This document shows positions 1 to 11,581 of a stretch of 64,000 bases of DNA, in pieces. This stretch comes from Amphibalanus amphitrite (lineage: Eukaryota > Arthropoda > Thecostraca > Balanomorpha > Balanidae), in the NCBI RefSeq assembly GCF_019059575.1, contig NW_024881698.1, forward strand, positions 124,001 through 188,000, in the 5' to 3' direction. Under the pieces are notes generated by a model, which was given only the letters and a program-made list of their open reading frames with translations, did no database searches and was not told the origin of the DNA. Numbering within the stretch: the stretch's first letter is position 1; each line of letters begins with the position of its first letter. Position numbers and translations under genes: made by a program.

Positions 1-930
1 TCAGCTGGTGGCAGCAAGTCAGGATGCATATGCATTAGCGCCAGGGCGCTTAGACGGGACTGCCCGATGCGATTTCGCAGCCACGTTTTCACGCGCCGCA
101 GAGTCGAGAACACCCGCTCTGCTGACGCTGTTGTCAGAGGCTGGCACACTGCGATGCCCAGCAGTCTCCAGATACCTGGGAAGGTCTCTGGATCGCGACG
201 CTTCAATGCCGCGGTGAATGTGTTGACAGTTTTTTTTTGTCAGTATGGGACCACATCTGCTGCCAGATGAGCAGCTCAGCCTTCAGCTGACGAAGGGTCA
301 GGTCTCCCATGAGCGCCTGGTAGAAATCATAGACACTTTTGAGCCACTCATCATCACCGCTAGCGAACAGGGGATCAGCCGGCTACTCTTCATCACGGCC
401 TGGGGCCACTTCCTTGGAAGAAAACCGTGCTGCCAGCTGTGATATGAGGTCATCCAGGAAAGGAATGTAGATCCTGACTCTGTAGTGGTCTTCCGGTGTG
501 GAGCCTTCAGGCAGTTTGACGCCTCGGTGCACCTGTCGCTCGCAAATGCGCTTCGCCGATTGCGGAGGAGCATCAACAGCTGACAGCTTTGTCTGAATGT
601 CGCTATATACTGCTTTGAAAGACGACTCTGCCTCCGCCCTCTTCCGTTTGAGAGCGTCTTGGGCGTCCCTGACAAGAGCGGTGGCGGCGGACAGATCAGT
701 CGTCTCAGTCTGGAGCTGACGTGACAGGCCGTGAGTCACGGACGTCACATCAGCAGTGACGCACAGAGCCGCGATGAAGTCAGACTGCTGGATGGCTGCC
801 AAAAGCGACGCATGACGTGCTGGTGTCTCTCCACTGCTTCATGTGCCGAAGAGCTATAAAAATCGCTTCGATGAGCTCCAGGAAGCACTCCACTGCATCA
901 TGTCGCTCAACCCAGCTTGTCTCCGGGGGG
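1..930 (-). pseudogene. hAT-family transposase, C-terminal half, frameshifted and cut by window edge
   Basis: Read on the minus strand, several frames together give the C-terminal part of a hAT transposase. Near 790-925 is a WVERHDA-type block; 383-802 holds an open stretch of about 139 codons with the 'CERQVHR' and 'YIPFLDDLISQL' segments seen in hAT proteins related to the 52 kDa repressor/zinc-finger MYM group. The segment near 20-230 is the hAT dimerisation domain, with 'PLTTASAERVFSTLRRVKTW' at its core. At least two frameshifts (near 800 and near 225) and an in-frame stop near 383 break it, so no functional transposase is made. The 3' end runs off the window start, and the upstream end is lost in the adjoining minisatellite. 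The family call rests on the dimerisation motif and is firm; the exact hAT subgroup is inference. Confidence 0.82.
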
Positions 931-1560
931 ACAGGGAGGGCCCGGGAGACCAGGGGCCCCCAGACGACCAAGGGCCAATGCGATCAGGCCCCCAAAGCGA
1001 TCAGGGGCCCCCAGGCGACCAGGGGCCCTCTAGGTGACCAGGGGCCCTCTAGGTGACCAGCGGTCCTCAGGCGATCAGGGGCCCCCAGGCGACCAGGGGA
1101 TCCCAGGCGACCAGGGGCCCAAGGCGACCAGGGTCCCCCAGGTGACTAGGGGCGACCGGGGGCCCCAGGCAACCAGGGGCCCTCATGCGACCAGGCCCCC
1201 CGGCTACCAGGGGCCCCCTGGGCGACTAGGGACCCCCAGGCGATCAGGGACCTCATGCGACCAGAGGCCCCCATGCGACTAGGGCCCCCTAGGCGACTAG
1301 GGGCCACAGACTATCAGGGGCCCATACGACCAGGCCCCTGGCTATCAGGGCCCCCTAGGCGACTAGGGCCCCCAGTCGATCAGGGGCCTCATGCGACCAG
1401 AGGCCCCCATGCGACCAGGGCCCCCTAGGCGACTGGGGGCCACATGCTATCAGGAGCCCCATGAGACCAGGCCCCCGGCTACCAGGGGCCCCCTAGGCGA
1501 CCAGGGGTCCAGGAAACTGGGGGCCCTTGGATGACTGCAGGGGCCCCTGGGGTAACCAGG
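926..1560. repeat. 18-bp GC-rich minisatellite
   Basis: About 33 degenerate copies of an 18-bp unit close to GGGGCCCCCAGGCGACCA. One frame reads as Gly-Pro-Pro-Gly-Asp-Gln triplets, collagen-like by accident of the period. Copies vary by single-base changes and short indels, so no long frame survives. It abuts the hAT remnant directly. Confidence 0.85.
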
Positions 1561-2741
1561 GCACATAAATGAAACTTTAATATCAATTTTTCTTCCGAGT
1601 AAAGGACGTTTACCCAGTGTTTGAAAAAAATATCCTGGGGCATGAGGGGCCCCCTGACGAAGGCGCTCAGGGGGGGGGGGGCATGGCCCCCGTGGCCCCC
1701 CTTGGGTACGTCACTGAGTATGGGAAGGAACTGTTGAAGATATTTTTCCTCACTAATAGTTATCCTCTAAAATTATCGCTTCTATTAGAAAAAAGACTTA
1801 AAATAACTCTGAACGTTTGCATCATGTAAACTGCCCCAGGTATGGGGCACATTCGTGCAAGGCGTGGGGCACTTCCGTGCACCCTGCAAAGTTCGAGGAA
1901 CTACCGGGCGTTACCAGAAATTTACCAAAAGAAATTGGCAGGAGGTCATTTCAGTTGATTCCTTTCCACAAGAATACATTGCACAACATATGTAGAAAGA
2001 ATGGGCTGGCCAACAAGAATGTGCCACTGCCAACTGCACCGGCCATCGGCCCGCCTCCGCGACCTCGCCAAGGTCACGTGAATTACTTGTCACGACGTCG
2101 CAAACAGTCGAGACTGAGTCAGGCGAGCGTCATTAGTGAAACCTACTACAGAATACAGATAGTCATAAATCGCAAAAAAAAAAAAACTAAGAAATATGCA
2201 CGAATGTGCCCTGAGGCATTGCGTACACGAACCTGCCCCACAACGTTATTTGTAATATATTTCAAAATTTCTTGTTGAAAAAAATACACTTTTCAACAAA
2301 CAAGTTTGCAGCAGTTCCGTGAATAGAGTGAACTTCTTCGCCCCCAATTTTGAAAAGCTGAACCACATTTTCGAGTCAGGATCACGAAAATGGATGATAT
2401 GAGAAAAGTTTGGAAAGCTCACGAACATTACAAATTTGCTTTTTTATCAAGCATGACAGCAGGCACAGTGTTGTCTTCTTATCTACAGTGAACGAGGGGC
2501 GGCAATGATAGACATATTTCCATGATTTACCTTGAGCTCGTGCAGTCACTCGTGTTCCCATAAACTGCTGAAAACGAATGTGCCCCATGCACGAATGTGC
2601 CCCACTCTCCCCTACCCGGCACTCGGCAGGACCCCCACTGGTTGACCAGATCTGCCCTGACCCGACCTGGCCTAAATGCATGAAGGCAACATCTGTGATC
2701 AAAACTTAACATGATATTCGTGATCAGCACCCCGAAAACAC
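1561..2741. other. No gene recognised
   Basis: This stretch holds a G12 tract inside a GGGGCC-rich segment (1640-1700) and several copies of a 'GGGGCACATTCGTGC'-like motif (near 1845, 2205 and 2580, both orientations). The open frames here match no family I know. Confidence 0.5.
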
Positions 2742-2945
2742 TCTTAGCAGCCTCACTTTACGACGTTCTAACGGGTCCCGGCTTTCCCGACTTTTGGGTT
2801 ATTGACCTGACCTCAGAGGTCACCATTTGACCTTTGACCTTAAAACCGGGTATCGTTGACTTCGTCTCGTGACGAGCTACATGATGTTTTTTTTCCGCGA
2901 GGCTCAAACTTGTCTCAATTCGCGTTTGGCTCAATTAGGGGCCAA
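2742..2945 (+). repeat. ~200-bp dispersed repeat, copy 1
   Basis: This segment and 4555-4738 align over their length: CTTAGCAGCC start, 'ACGACGTTCTAAC', 'TTCCCGACTTTTGGGT', 'GACTTCGTCTCGTGAC', a T-tract, then 'CGCGAGGCT'. Same orientation. Copies differ by roughly a fifth and share AGGTCA/TGACCT motifs with the F1 elements. They could be degenerate direct terminal repeats around 2946-4554 or two independent repeats. Confidence 0.65.
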
Positions 2946-4554
2946 ACGCGATTGCATTCCCTTTGCGCCGTCGAAGGACGCAAAATGGCCTGCACCGGCG
3001 ACGGTTTAGATTGCATAGAAAGAAACTGATCTGATCAACCACCCCACTCAAAAATAAATCGCACTTACTTTCGAAAAAGCGCCGAACTCGGCGCTGATAT
3101 GTCACTGATTCTGATTTCTGAGCACAGCAGACTCAGCACTCCGGGACTTGTTCGACATCGGACACCCTTCCTGAGCCACCGAGCCGCCCAGCAGGAGGCT
3201 CGGTGCTTCAGGCCGTCGGAACAGGGAACGTCGGCGGCGGCGTCTGATGTGATGAGGCAACACGAAGGAATCGATTACATGATCAGGAACACAGTCAATT
3301 GATGAGCGCAGGTAATCGCACCGCCCAAATCGCTGTCCTAGGTCGCCCTACCAATCACATTGAGACTGCGGCGGGCCGATGTTGACTGATAAGACATTGC
3401 TTGATAAATCTGGAATTATCACCTCATCCCATTTGTTTCGTCGCAATTTGATAAGTAAGTGGCGGTGACGCTACAAGCGCGCCCCATCTACCCAGAAATA
3501 ATCTGTATGTATTCTCCACAGCTTCACTGTCCTCAAATACAATTTGGCTGCAATCGTCACTCAGTTGATCCCACTGCCTCACACGGGCTCGTCTGCATAC
3601 GGGGCACGTCGTCTGTATGGTGCGGCGGCCGGCTGGGGCGGCCGGGGCCCTCACTAGCGGCCGCTGCCGGGCACTGGCCGCCGCCCATCCCAGCCGCGCC
3701 GACGGCCCCCACACACGTTTGTATTCATTCGAGGTAACTGTTTGCCATGTCGAGCGATAATAAAGTTCATCTGGCGACCGGAGAGCGTGAGAAACCCCAG
3801 CCGGTGCCGCGGCCGACCAGCGCCAAATGGGCTCCGCCCGCCCGCCGGCACGTATGCAAACGCCGCAATTTCACCCTTTATGACTCGCCACTGCTCACAT
3901 TAGACAATTTAACACGAAATGATGCCGAACCACACGTAGAGAGAGAAAGCGAATTGTGCCGAGCGACAAGAAATCCGAAGAATGATACAATGTCTTTTGG
4001 CCGTCAACACAAGGCTCCTTTTCGACGGCAGATTACGTTTGATTCCCTAATCTATTACGACACGGTCCTGTGGGAGTCTTCAGTGGAGATGGATAAGGAG
4101 GCACAGCCGCCGACCGACGGGGCGTGTCGACCGCTAACAGCCGTTCCATCTGCCCCGGAGAGCCACTGCGCCTGTTTGGCGGAAACGAGACGAGCCGGTG
4201 TGAAAAATGAAAAGATAAAGAAGTCGTAATCGTGCGATGCAATGGTAAACTGGAAATAATTGAGCGAATGAGTTGCTCCATCAACGAAGTTCTTTGTAGA
4301 GCTGCTGCTCATTGGAGTAAACAACGTGGAAAATGAACTGGCATTGATTAATTCCAACTTGGATGTCAGCACTACAAAGAACAGTGGCCCCGAATACATG
4401 AGGGAGTGAATACGTATTACAAGCGGATTGCAGTGGCAAGAGAATAGGAAAATTCGTTCGTGATGTGTATTCACTTGCTCATGTATTTGGGGTCAATGCG
4501 TTTGATTGAGAGCACTGACAGTCTGAACTTTTTTCACCAGCAGTGCTAAAAAAA
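2946..4554. other. Unassigned region between the two ~200-bp repeats
   Basis: The longest open frame, 3747-4229 (+), is 160 codons starting 'MSSDNKVHLATGERE'. It has no motif I recognise and is probably chance. A GC-rich stretch lies at 3590-3720. No tRNA, TIR pair or splice-supported exon was found. Confidence 0.35.
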
Positions 4555-4738
4555 CCTTAGCAGCCACCATTTACATTTTACGACGTTCTAACAGGTCCCG
4601 ATTTTCCCGACTTTTGGGTCATTGAACTGACCTAGGTCAGGCTTAGGACCTTAAAATTGGATATCATCGGCTTCGTCTCGTGACAGGCAACACGCTCGTT
4701 TTTTTTTCGCGAAGCTCTAGCTCGATCAGGGGCGAAAC
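4555..4738 (+). repeat. ~200-bp dispersed repeat, copy 2
   Basis: Same-orientation partner of 2742-2945, more diverged in the middle. Both copies end near a 'GGGGC(C/G)AAACG' motif. Confidence 0.65.
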
Positions 4739-4987
4739 GGCAAGGGGGTCCAACGGACCCCTCCCCCCCTACTTATACGTTCACGGCTGGAAAAACACCA
4801 ATACGGGCGAGGGTTAGGTAATCTAGATCTGCCTCTACTATCATCCTCCAGCCAGCAATAGATATTCTCCAGAGTCAGCACTGTATTCATGTAGCACTTG
4901 CGGAGTGTTTTTAGGGTCTTGAGGCAGAGGAGCTGTCGGCGCCGCCGCCCCTCATTCAGCTGCCGAACGCACGCGGTGTCTGACCCA

Positions 4988-5056
4988 GCACCGGGTCGGG
5001 GCCTCCCAGCAGCAGCCAATCACCGGGTCGGGGCCTCCCCGCAGCAGCCAATCAGT
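4988..5056 (+). promoter_or_regulatory. Tandem 33-bp duplication with two CCAAT boxes
   Basis: A 33-bp segment (CACCGGGTCGGGGCCTCC then CAGCAGCCAAT) is present twice in tandem. Each copy carries a forward CCAAT box in a CpG-rich setting (4930-5160). This resembles a TATA-less upstream promoter, but no exon follows that I can identify, so the promoter role is inference. Confidence 0.35.
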
Positions 5057-5316
5057 GGCCGAGAACGAAGGCAGCCGGGGGCGGCCCTCGGCCCGGACCA
5101 CAACAGTGGCGGGCGGCAACAAGCAGTGGGCGCTGAGCGCTGAGCTCACATGCTGGGGAAGGGCGGGGTTGCATTTGTACCCCATTGTCCAAACTGACAT
5201 GTAATAACTTAGCTAGTCGTTATTCAATTTTCTTCATGCACCTGTCCAGCTCACAGTTTTGGACTGATCTTCAAACTTTCATGATGTACTAAGTTCACCG
5301 AGTTGTATAACATATA

Positions 5317-6943
5317 CACCTTTTTTCATTGCGAGTCGGCATAGATTCAATTGACCGTAACTATAGGCGGCCCAGTTCGGTAAATGAGCATTGTGTTAGA
5401 CTTACTTTGGACTGTACGAGTTTATCCGCTGTTTATTTTCGAACGGTGTCACAGTATATATCGACAAGGGCATTTGATATCGACACTGACAATAGATTTA
5501 GTCTTAGTTCACTTAATTTAGTCGCTTCTCGATTGAATTAGGCAATACAAAATGGATTTCGTTAATGGATAATCTGATTTTTATTTGCATTTGATTTTTT
5601 TGTAGGACAATGAAAATATGAAACATGTTTTGTTTTGTTGATAAACTATGCTGAAGTAGCAAACTGACCACGTGGCGTATCTATATCATTTACACTTGAA
5701 CCTCTACTGGTTCCCGGTAGGCTAGGTGACCTCAAGCCAGGTCAGTGTGCTTGCTTCATTCGGTATCAAGATGCCGAGACGCCGCCATTCCGTTTGTGCC
5801 GCGGACCGCGAGCGAATCATCCAAGCGTACCGTGATGGCAACGATTACGTCGCTGTGGCCCGCCAGTTGAGCGTAAAGAGGACGACCGCCTGGTCCATCG
5901 TGGCAAAGTGGATGCGTATTCGCCGTTCTTGAACCCCATTGATAACTGTTTCTCTGTCTACAAAGCAGACCTGAAGCAGCGTCTTGGACAGGTGCAGGGT
6001 ATACGCTGGACGATCGCGGCACGGCTCTGGCGGCAGGACACCGTGGCATCGGAACGTGGAGGAGCGCCATCCTGGAGGAGCTGGCGGATCAAGCGATGGC
6101 TGCCATCACCCAGGAGAAGGTGGCAGCTGCTTATCAACACGCCAACGCGTTCATCGGCGCCTGTCTGGCCAGAGAGGACACCTGGGCCGAGTGACCGCAC
6201 CGGCGCGGCGACAACTGGCGGCGGCGGAGTGGTCGGTTATGTGCACTGATTGTGCTGCTTGTGTTCATTGTTATTGCAGTGTCACGTAATGTTTTTTATG
6301 TGGCATGGCCATTGGCCATACACAAATGAAAGTTTGTTTATCATGTTGCTTTTTTACCAGAGGCATTTCAAGCTGATGACCCATTACTGTGGATTAAATT
6401 GATTCGTTAACTGCTTGCATTTATTTGTTTTAAAATGTTGAAGTACACACACATAAATAAAGTTCTACTTGTATTGAAACCAAATTGTGTTGTATCGTGC
6501 AATGAGACTAAAAAGCAATTCTATGGTGTTTTATGAACGTGATAACAATCCATTATCTGCGTATATTCGTAGAGACAGGCCGCGAGGACAACCAAACCAA
6601 CTTCAGTTATGGGTATGTCGATTATGAACGTTCAACTCATACATATTGATTATATTTATACGATGAAGTTTGATATAATCGTAAACGAAATTAAAAGACC
6701 TTTGTCAAAATTGATTCACGCCCGTCTATATCAGATGGACGTTGTCATATTCAGTGCGCTATGTCTAAATCCACTGAACAGTGTCGAAGTTGTGCAAACT
6801 GCCTATTTTCAATGCCCCTTATCGTGAAGGCGCGTTGTGTCGATGAGAGGCGCGCAAATGTCGAAAGACCACGCCTGTTGCCGGCTTAAATGAAAGAAGT
6901 CTATATGACCTGCACAGATGCCGACTCGCAATGAAAAAAGGTG
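5317..6943 (+). mobile_element. Tc1/mariner-like element, internally deleted
   Basis: Terminal inverted repeats of about 28 bp (left CACCTTTTTTCATTGCGAGT...; right its reverse complement ending AAAAAAGGTG) are flanked by TA on both sides (5315-5316, 6944-6945), the target of the IS630-Tc1-mariner superfamily. Inside lie the N- and C-terminal coding ends of one transposase without the catalytic core. The right half (6200-6920) is AT-rich and non-coding. The ends look intact, so mobilisation in trans by a full-length relative is plausible. Confidence 0.8.
5771..6193 (+). pseudogene. DDE transposase remnant: HTH head joined to tail, catalytic core missing
   Basis: From 5771 a frame starting 'MPRRRHSVCAADRERIIQAY' encodes a helix-turn-helix of the IS630/Tc1 kind ('VARQLSVKRTTAWSIV'). 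It stops at about 5930, immediately where another frame begins 'AYSPFLNPIDNCFSVYKAD', the conserved segment around the last catalytic residue of such transposases. A third frame (about 5995-6193) gives the C-terminal tail ending 'ACLAREDTWAE' and a stop. So roughly the middle 150-200 residues, including the first two catalytic Asp, have been lost and the joints are out of frame. It is non-functional. Family identity is by motif recognition. Confidence 0.72.
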
Positions 6944-7004
6944 TAGTTCGTTTTTTATGTCACTGACTTGAGGTCAGATAGAGTTTATTACGTCGTAATG
7001 TTAA

Positions 7005-8176
7005 CCCGCGCCCCGTAGGGGGGGGGGGCCGAAACGGCCCCCCCTGTCCTTTTCGGTCGATATCTCCTAAACGGCTGGAGATATCGCCACCAAACTTTCA
7101 GGACCCCTCCGGGCATCAATTTTACACATTGTGACCAAAAATTTTTCCAGAGGCTATGATAGGTTGGCCACAAATGACGTCAGAGTGACGTCATGTTCTG
7201 TCATTTTCGACCGAAAAAAGACCTTCGCGAGAAGACCTGTCAGGACTACAGCTTTGAAGATACAGAAAAATGATCAAGACATAAAAGGTGTAGAATTGAC
7301 AGGGCTACAAAACTGCTATCTCGAATGTTTGAAATTTTTGAGTTTTGACCCCCAAAAATCAAAAAAGCATTTTTTTGGATATATTCGCAAAAAAATCCAA
7401 AAAGTTTTTTGAGTTTCGAAAAAACCGGAATATATGTGATAGTGCCTACCGTCTTCTATCTACATACCAAATTTCAGATCGATACCTCGTTTTTTGGCCA
7501 AGTTATAGCGAAAAAACTGTTCAAAAATGATGACGTCAAATTTTCAAACTCAATTTTTGGCAATTCTAGAACTCGTAGAGCAAAACGAAGACCACCATTA
7601 GACTCCCCGTGACGAGCTGCATCGAATCGATACCCATTTTATGCAAAAATATCAATTTTGAAATTTGACCTAATTTGACCTGACCTTGACCTGACCTTCA
7701 CAAAAACGTGACCTAGGCTGGCCCCAAAGGCTGCCTAACCCACATAATCGCATTTGTCATGTAAAATGGACCATAATACATGCATCACACGACATATTCA
7801 TATTGTGACCCCCGGTGACCTGACCTCGCTGTGACCTGACCTGGTATCAGTGACCTCAGATAGCAAAGTATGTGTTTGACGAACAATGTACCATCGATGG
7901 TTTTCAATAAATTACCAATTTACTCGCTTTCACAGCACATTTCTTGAATTGCCTGTGAACGGTGAAAATCTGACCTTTGACCTGACCTGTGACGTCATCC
8001 GTTTGACCTAGGTCAATGAAATTTGGTCACAAGGTAGTTCCCGGGTGGGGCTATCGAACGCCGTTTGAATTTTGAAAATCGGCCGGTAACTTTCCGAGAT
8101 CTTAGGGGGGGGGGGGGGGCCGATACAGCCCCCCCTACGGGTGGTAGGGTCCGCCGGTAGCCCTACGGGGCGCGGG
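7005..8176. mobile_element. F1 TTAA element, copy 1
   Basis: Bounded by TTAA (7001-7004 and 8177-8180), with ends CCCGCGCC... and ...GGCGCGGG. Just inside each end is a G/C hairpin with G11-15 arms (left tip CCGAAACGG; right tip GCCGATACAGCC). No transposase frame. The body (7600-8050) is packed with TGACCT/AGGTCA hexamers, and 7320-7560 is an A/T-rich block shared with copies 2 and 4. TTAA targets and C/G-run termini fit a piggyBac-mobilised non-autonomous element, by inference. Confidence 0.85.
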
Positions 8177-8228
8177 TTAAGCCTATGGGAAAATATTCAA
8201 TTAGGAAAATACTGGAGATTATCCGCTT

Positions 8229-8270
8229 TGTTCTATCACTTTTGTGCCTTGAAACAAAAGTGATAGAACA
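8229..8270. repeat. Perfect 17-bp hairpin
   Basis: TGTTCTATCACTTTTGT at 8229-8245 is matched exactly by its reverse complement at 8254-8270, with an 8-nt loop. It lies just outside F1 copy 1. A second short inverted pair (GTCGAATGATAT near 8442, ATATCATTCGAC near 8545) lies downstream. Confidence 0.8.
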
Positions 8271-9213
8271 GACACAGTACTCAACATTATGTCACTTGAT
8301 GTTTCTTTGTTTGGTGTACTTATCCATGGGTCAGGTCAAATGAGGTCAACTGAGGTCAAATGACGTTTGTGCCAATAATTTGTCACATAATAAAGATAAA
8401 GCTTTCATAATGGTATCATTCTGTTCCTCTTGAACACCCGAGTCGAATGATATGCGACATTAAGCATTCCGACCATTATTAAGACTTAAGTTGTACTTAA
8501 GATGTGCGTAACTTTTTAAGTACACTTAAGCAAGCAAAAGAGTATATCATTCGACGCGTCTTGACGTGCTGAGTTTACTGGCGAGTGGTGGCTTTGTGTT
8601 TGCTCTATCTTAATTAGATCAAAAGTTATAAGCGAATAACTTTTGACCTGTTTTAGCAATTTTTAAATTTATACCCCCTAAAACCCCCCTAAACATTGAC
8701 CTAGAGCACCCAAATTTGCACAGGGTTGAGAACTCCAGGGGGCCCAACTACCTACCAAATTTGGTATTTCTAGGCGCCGATCGCAAGGGGGGGGGGTCGC
8801 ATCGACCCCCACCCCGGCCTACCAGGCCGTGTTATGAAAAATGCCCTGCCAGGGCATTAATGGTAAAAGGTTTAAAAGCGGATGAATATTTGTTTTGTCG
8901 TCGTTCACATGTAGGTTAACAATGCAAGGACATTCAAGGAAAAACATTAAATCGCATTATTTGGGTGACTCATGTAAGCGAAAAGTGGCCGAGATGAACG
9001 CATGACGAAGCATTTCAATATCAATAACGCTTACTGCCAAAGCTGAAGCAACTTATGAAATTAGGAGCTGTCCATTCTGCCCGGGCCACTTTGTCCCGAG
9101 CCTACCATGCGAGCAAAAAATATGCCAGTTCTGTTATTATAAGGGGCAAAACGCATTAAAATTGGCGGAGGACCTGTGCGATAACCGCTGAATGCTGGAA
9201 TGAGAACACTTAA
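8271..9213. other. No gene recognised; G-tract repeat fragment
   Basis: Around 8690-8865 is a segment resembling one end of another G-tract element ('CCTAAAACCCCCC', a G10 run, then CCCTGCCAGGGC and ATTAATGG). Its partner end was not found. No coding potential otherwise. Confidence 0.4.
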
Positions 9214-9482
9214 GGCCTGGCTACACTATGCGTTTTCTGCGTGCGTTTTTTTGCGAGTTTGTGACTTGCGTGATCTGCGGAATATCGTTCTAGAAAAGGG
9301 GTTATCATTAATTTAACTTCTTTGATATTTATATAAAAGTAAATAAAACGTTTATGTTAATTAAAAGTTAACATGAAAAACATAACAAAAACGTAATGTC
9401 GTTTCTTTCTAGAACGGTATTCCGCAAATCACGCAAACTCGCAAAAAAAACGCACGCAGAAAACGCATAGTGTAGCCAGGCC
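9214..9482. mobile_element. Foldback MITE, family GGCCTGGCTACAC, copy 1
   Basis: A 269-bp element with long inverted repeats: GGCCTGGCTACACTATGCG at the left and its complement at the right, extending about 75 bp inward with a few mismatches. A second copy lies at 18271-18544. The TSD is unclear: TTAA-like on both sides here, absent at copy 2. Confidence 0.8.
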
Positions 9483-9829
9483 TTTAAGCGAACGTCTAGT
9501 CTAAACCGTTATACTGTTATAGCATAAAATTGCATTTAAAAACCTTTAGATAATAAGAATTAAAATAATCTGGGAAAATATGCCTTTCCGACTTTCCGTC
9601 TGTCATGGAAAAATGGCGACGGGAAGAAAATATGTTTGGCCTAATCTGAACGACAGCGAAGAGCTAATTGGCAACCATAAATTGGAAATGATGCCAGTTG
9701 TTGATGGCTGAAATAAAGGGTCACCGCTTTGCCCCACTCTCCCCCACACTGGTCCAAAATGGGCGTGAGTGAATGCCGTCTACAAGTGCGCAATAATGAC
9801 TCATTCATATCCGTTTGTCTTCTTTGCAG

Positions 9830-9930
9830 GCCTTGGTCCTTCATTCGGAGAAGAAGTTAAAAACGTTACAGCTACGAAGGGTCGCGATGCAGTTCTCACC
9901 TGCGTGACCGAAAATCTTCAGGGGTACAAG
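9830..9930 (+). CDS. Host exon: start of an Ig domain, DIP/lachesin-like
   Basis: A polypyrimidine tract ending in TTTGCAG precedes a 101-nt open exon encoding 'FGEEVKNVTATKGRDAVLTC' followed by 'VTENLQGYK'. This is the first half of an immunoglobulin V-type domain with its first cysteine, strongly like the N-terminal Ig domain of arthropod DIP/lachesin-type IgLON cell-adhesion proteins. The exon carries two leading bases of a split codon and ends in frame at AAG before a GTACGC donor. The alternative donor GTGAGT at 9955 would add residues that do not fit the family. DIP proteins sit at the cell surface and bind Dpr partners in insect synaptic specificity; that role is inferred by homology only. 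The neighbouring exons were not found in the window. Confidence 0.75.
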
Positions 9931-10257
9931 GTACGCAATGTAACGTGAGTATTGGGTGCATCAACCTCCCTCATATCTTCAAAACGCTCCGTCTGCTGGT
10001 TCCATTTGTTTCACTAGAAGCACAAGGACGTTGTGTAAAATTTAAATTATACCGGATGTCATCAAGGGGGCTCGTATCAGCAGTACAAACATGCATTATT
10101 ACCTTAGGAAAAGTTCACTTTCCCGAAATTAGTTTTTTTCTGCAATTGATTTGTTTTTTATGCTCAAAATGATAAGCAAATAAAATAAAAGCTTTCTACA
10201 AAAGATATTATTTTCTTTGTTTTAATATAGGAAGAATTATACTCTATATGAAATATT

Positions 10258-11035
10258 GGCCTCGTTTCATAAAGCTCTGCCGTAACTTACACCTTTCCGT
10301 AATTCACACCCTTTCAAACTACGGAGCGCAAATAAAGCCGTTTCACAAAGCCACAACTGGAATTGTTTACACCTCCGTAACTAAGCACATTTGCGTAGTT
10401 ACCGTAATTTATCAAGCGTCCTACAAATTACAATTTCATGTCAACACTTATTTTTTTTACAAGAAATTATAAAACAATTATGTTGAATTTAAATCTTAAA
10501 AATTATTTATGAAAAAACAAAATTGATATTGATGACCATCCTTTATTAAAACAATATATTAAAAACAGCAGAAAGCCAGCTAAGCAGAAGTGCCTAACTA
10601 CGAAAGTGGCGCGGCGCGGCGAATAAACAAAATTCCGATAGTGGCCACAAAAAGCGACTGGTACAGATGATTTGCAGTTTCTTTTTCTCATTTTGGCTGT
10701 TCTTTCTTCCTCACCGGGCTCAACATTATAAAATATATTAAAAACTAGCTTCGAATCTTCACATTAATTCAAAATCACGCAACATTTTTGTGCGTAGTTT
10801 ACACCACTGATATCAAGAGCTTGATAAAATATTTGGCGTTAACTACGTCGTTTTATGAAACCCAAATGGCATCAATTGGTCCGGAATCGAGCATTTGCCG
10901 TAAATGAAGCTCCGTACTTTCGATGGCGTGAATTACTCCGGTCTCCGGCTTTATGAAACCGAATTGGCATCAAATACGCCAAATCTGGCATAATTCACGG
11001 AACGCCGTAAGTAATTCCTTTTATGAAACGAGGCC
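10258..11035. mobile_element. MITE with GGCCTCGTTTCATAAA ends, Harbinger-like
   Basis: TIRs GGCCTCGTTTCATAAAG / TTTATGAAACGAGGCC bound 778 bp, flanked by ATT on both sides (10255-10257, 11036-11038). Subterminal copies of 'TTTATGAAACC' and 'CCGTAA' occur in both orientations. The TIR style and a 3-bp TSD resemble PIF/Harbinger non-autonomous elements. No coding frame is seen. Confidence 0.72.
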
Positions 11036-11581
11036 ATTGTTTGATGCGGAAGCTTATTACGAGTTGACCAATCATATTGCGTACCGTAAAGTGGGGCTAT
11101 TTGAGACTGTGGGGCTATTTGAGACAGTACGGTAGTGGTTTAGTAAAACTGCTGCAAAATTAAAACCGTTTGATATTTTTACCATTTTTGCTCAGGCTGG
11201 CGTGGAATTTAACGATGAATTCCATGGAAAGGGTTCTTTGAAAACTTTGAAAAGTTTTGAAAGAAATTTGGCATTAAATGAGAAATACAGAAAAAACACA
11301 ATTTAAGTTATACGAAAAGCATCTCTACCTGCAGCTTAATTAACATGGTTGAAGTTTTAAAAACGTTGCAACCGACTCTATCGTAACTACCGTTTTACTT
11401 ATGGGCTAAGCACATTTTTTATGAAGACATTATATATTGTTGACGGTAGTGACATTGTGTAACCCAATGTCTCAGAATCCCGATGATACCCACCTCGTAA
11501 AACCTAAATATACCAAATACAGCTGATGATTGTGGTGCCAAGCTCCTAAAACCAGGTGATATGATGCATGCGAAAAGACTA

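Noticed and set aside
843-1282. Collagen-like protein genes across the GGGGCC minisatellite
   Set aside because: The frames exist only because of the 18-bp period, overlap each other in different frames and are broken by indels; no signal peptide or flanking exon.
3747-4229. 160-codon plus-strand frame as a gene
   Set aside because: No family signal and no supporting splice, promoter or poly(A) context; retained only as unassigned.
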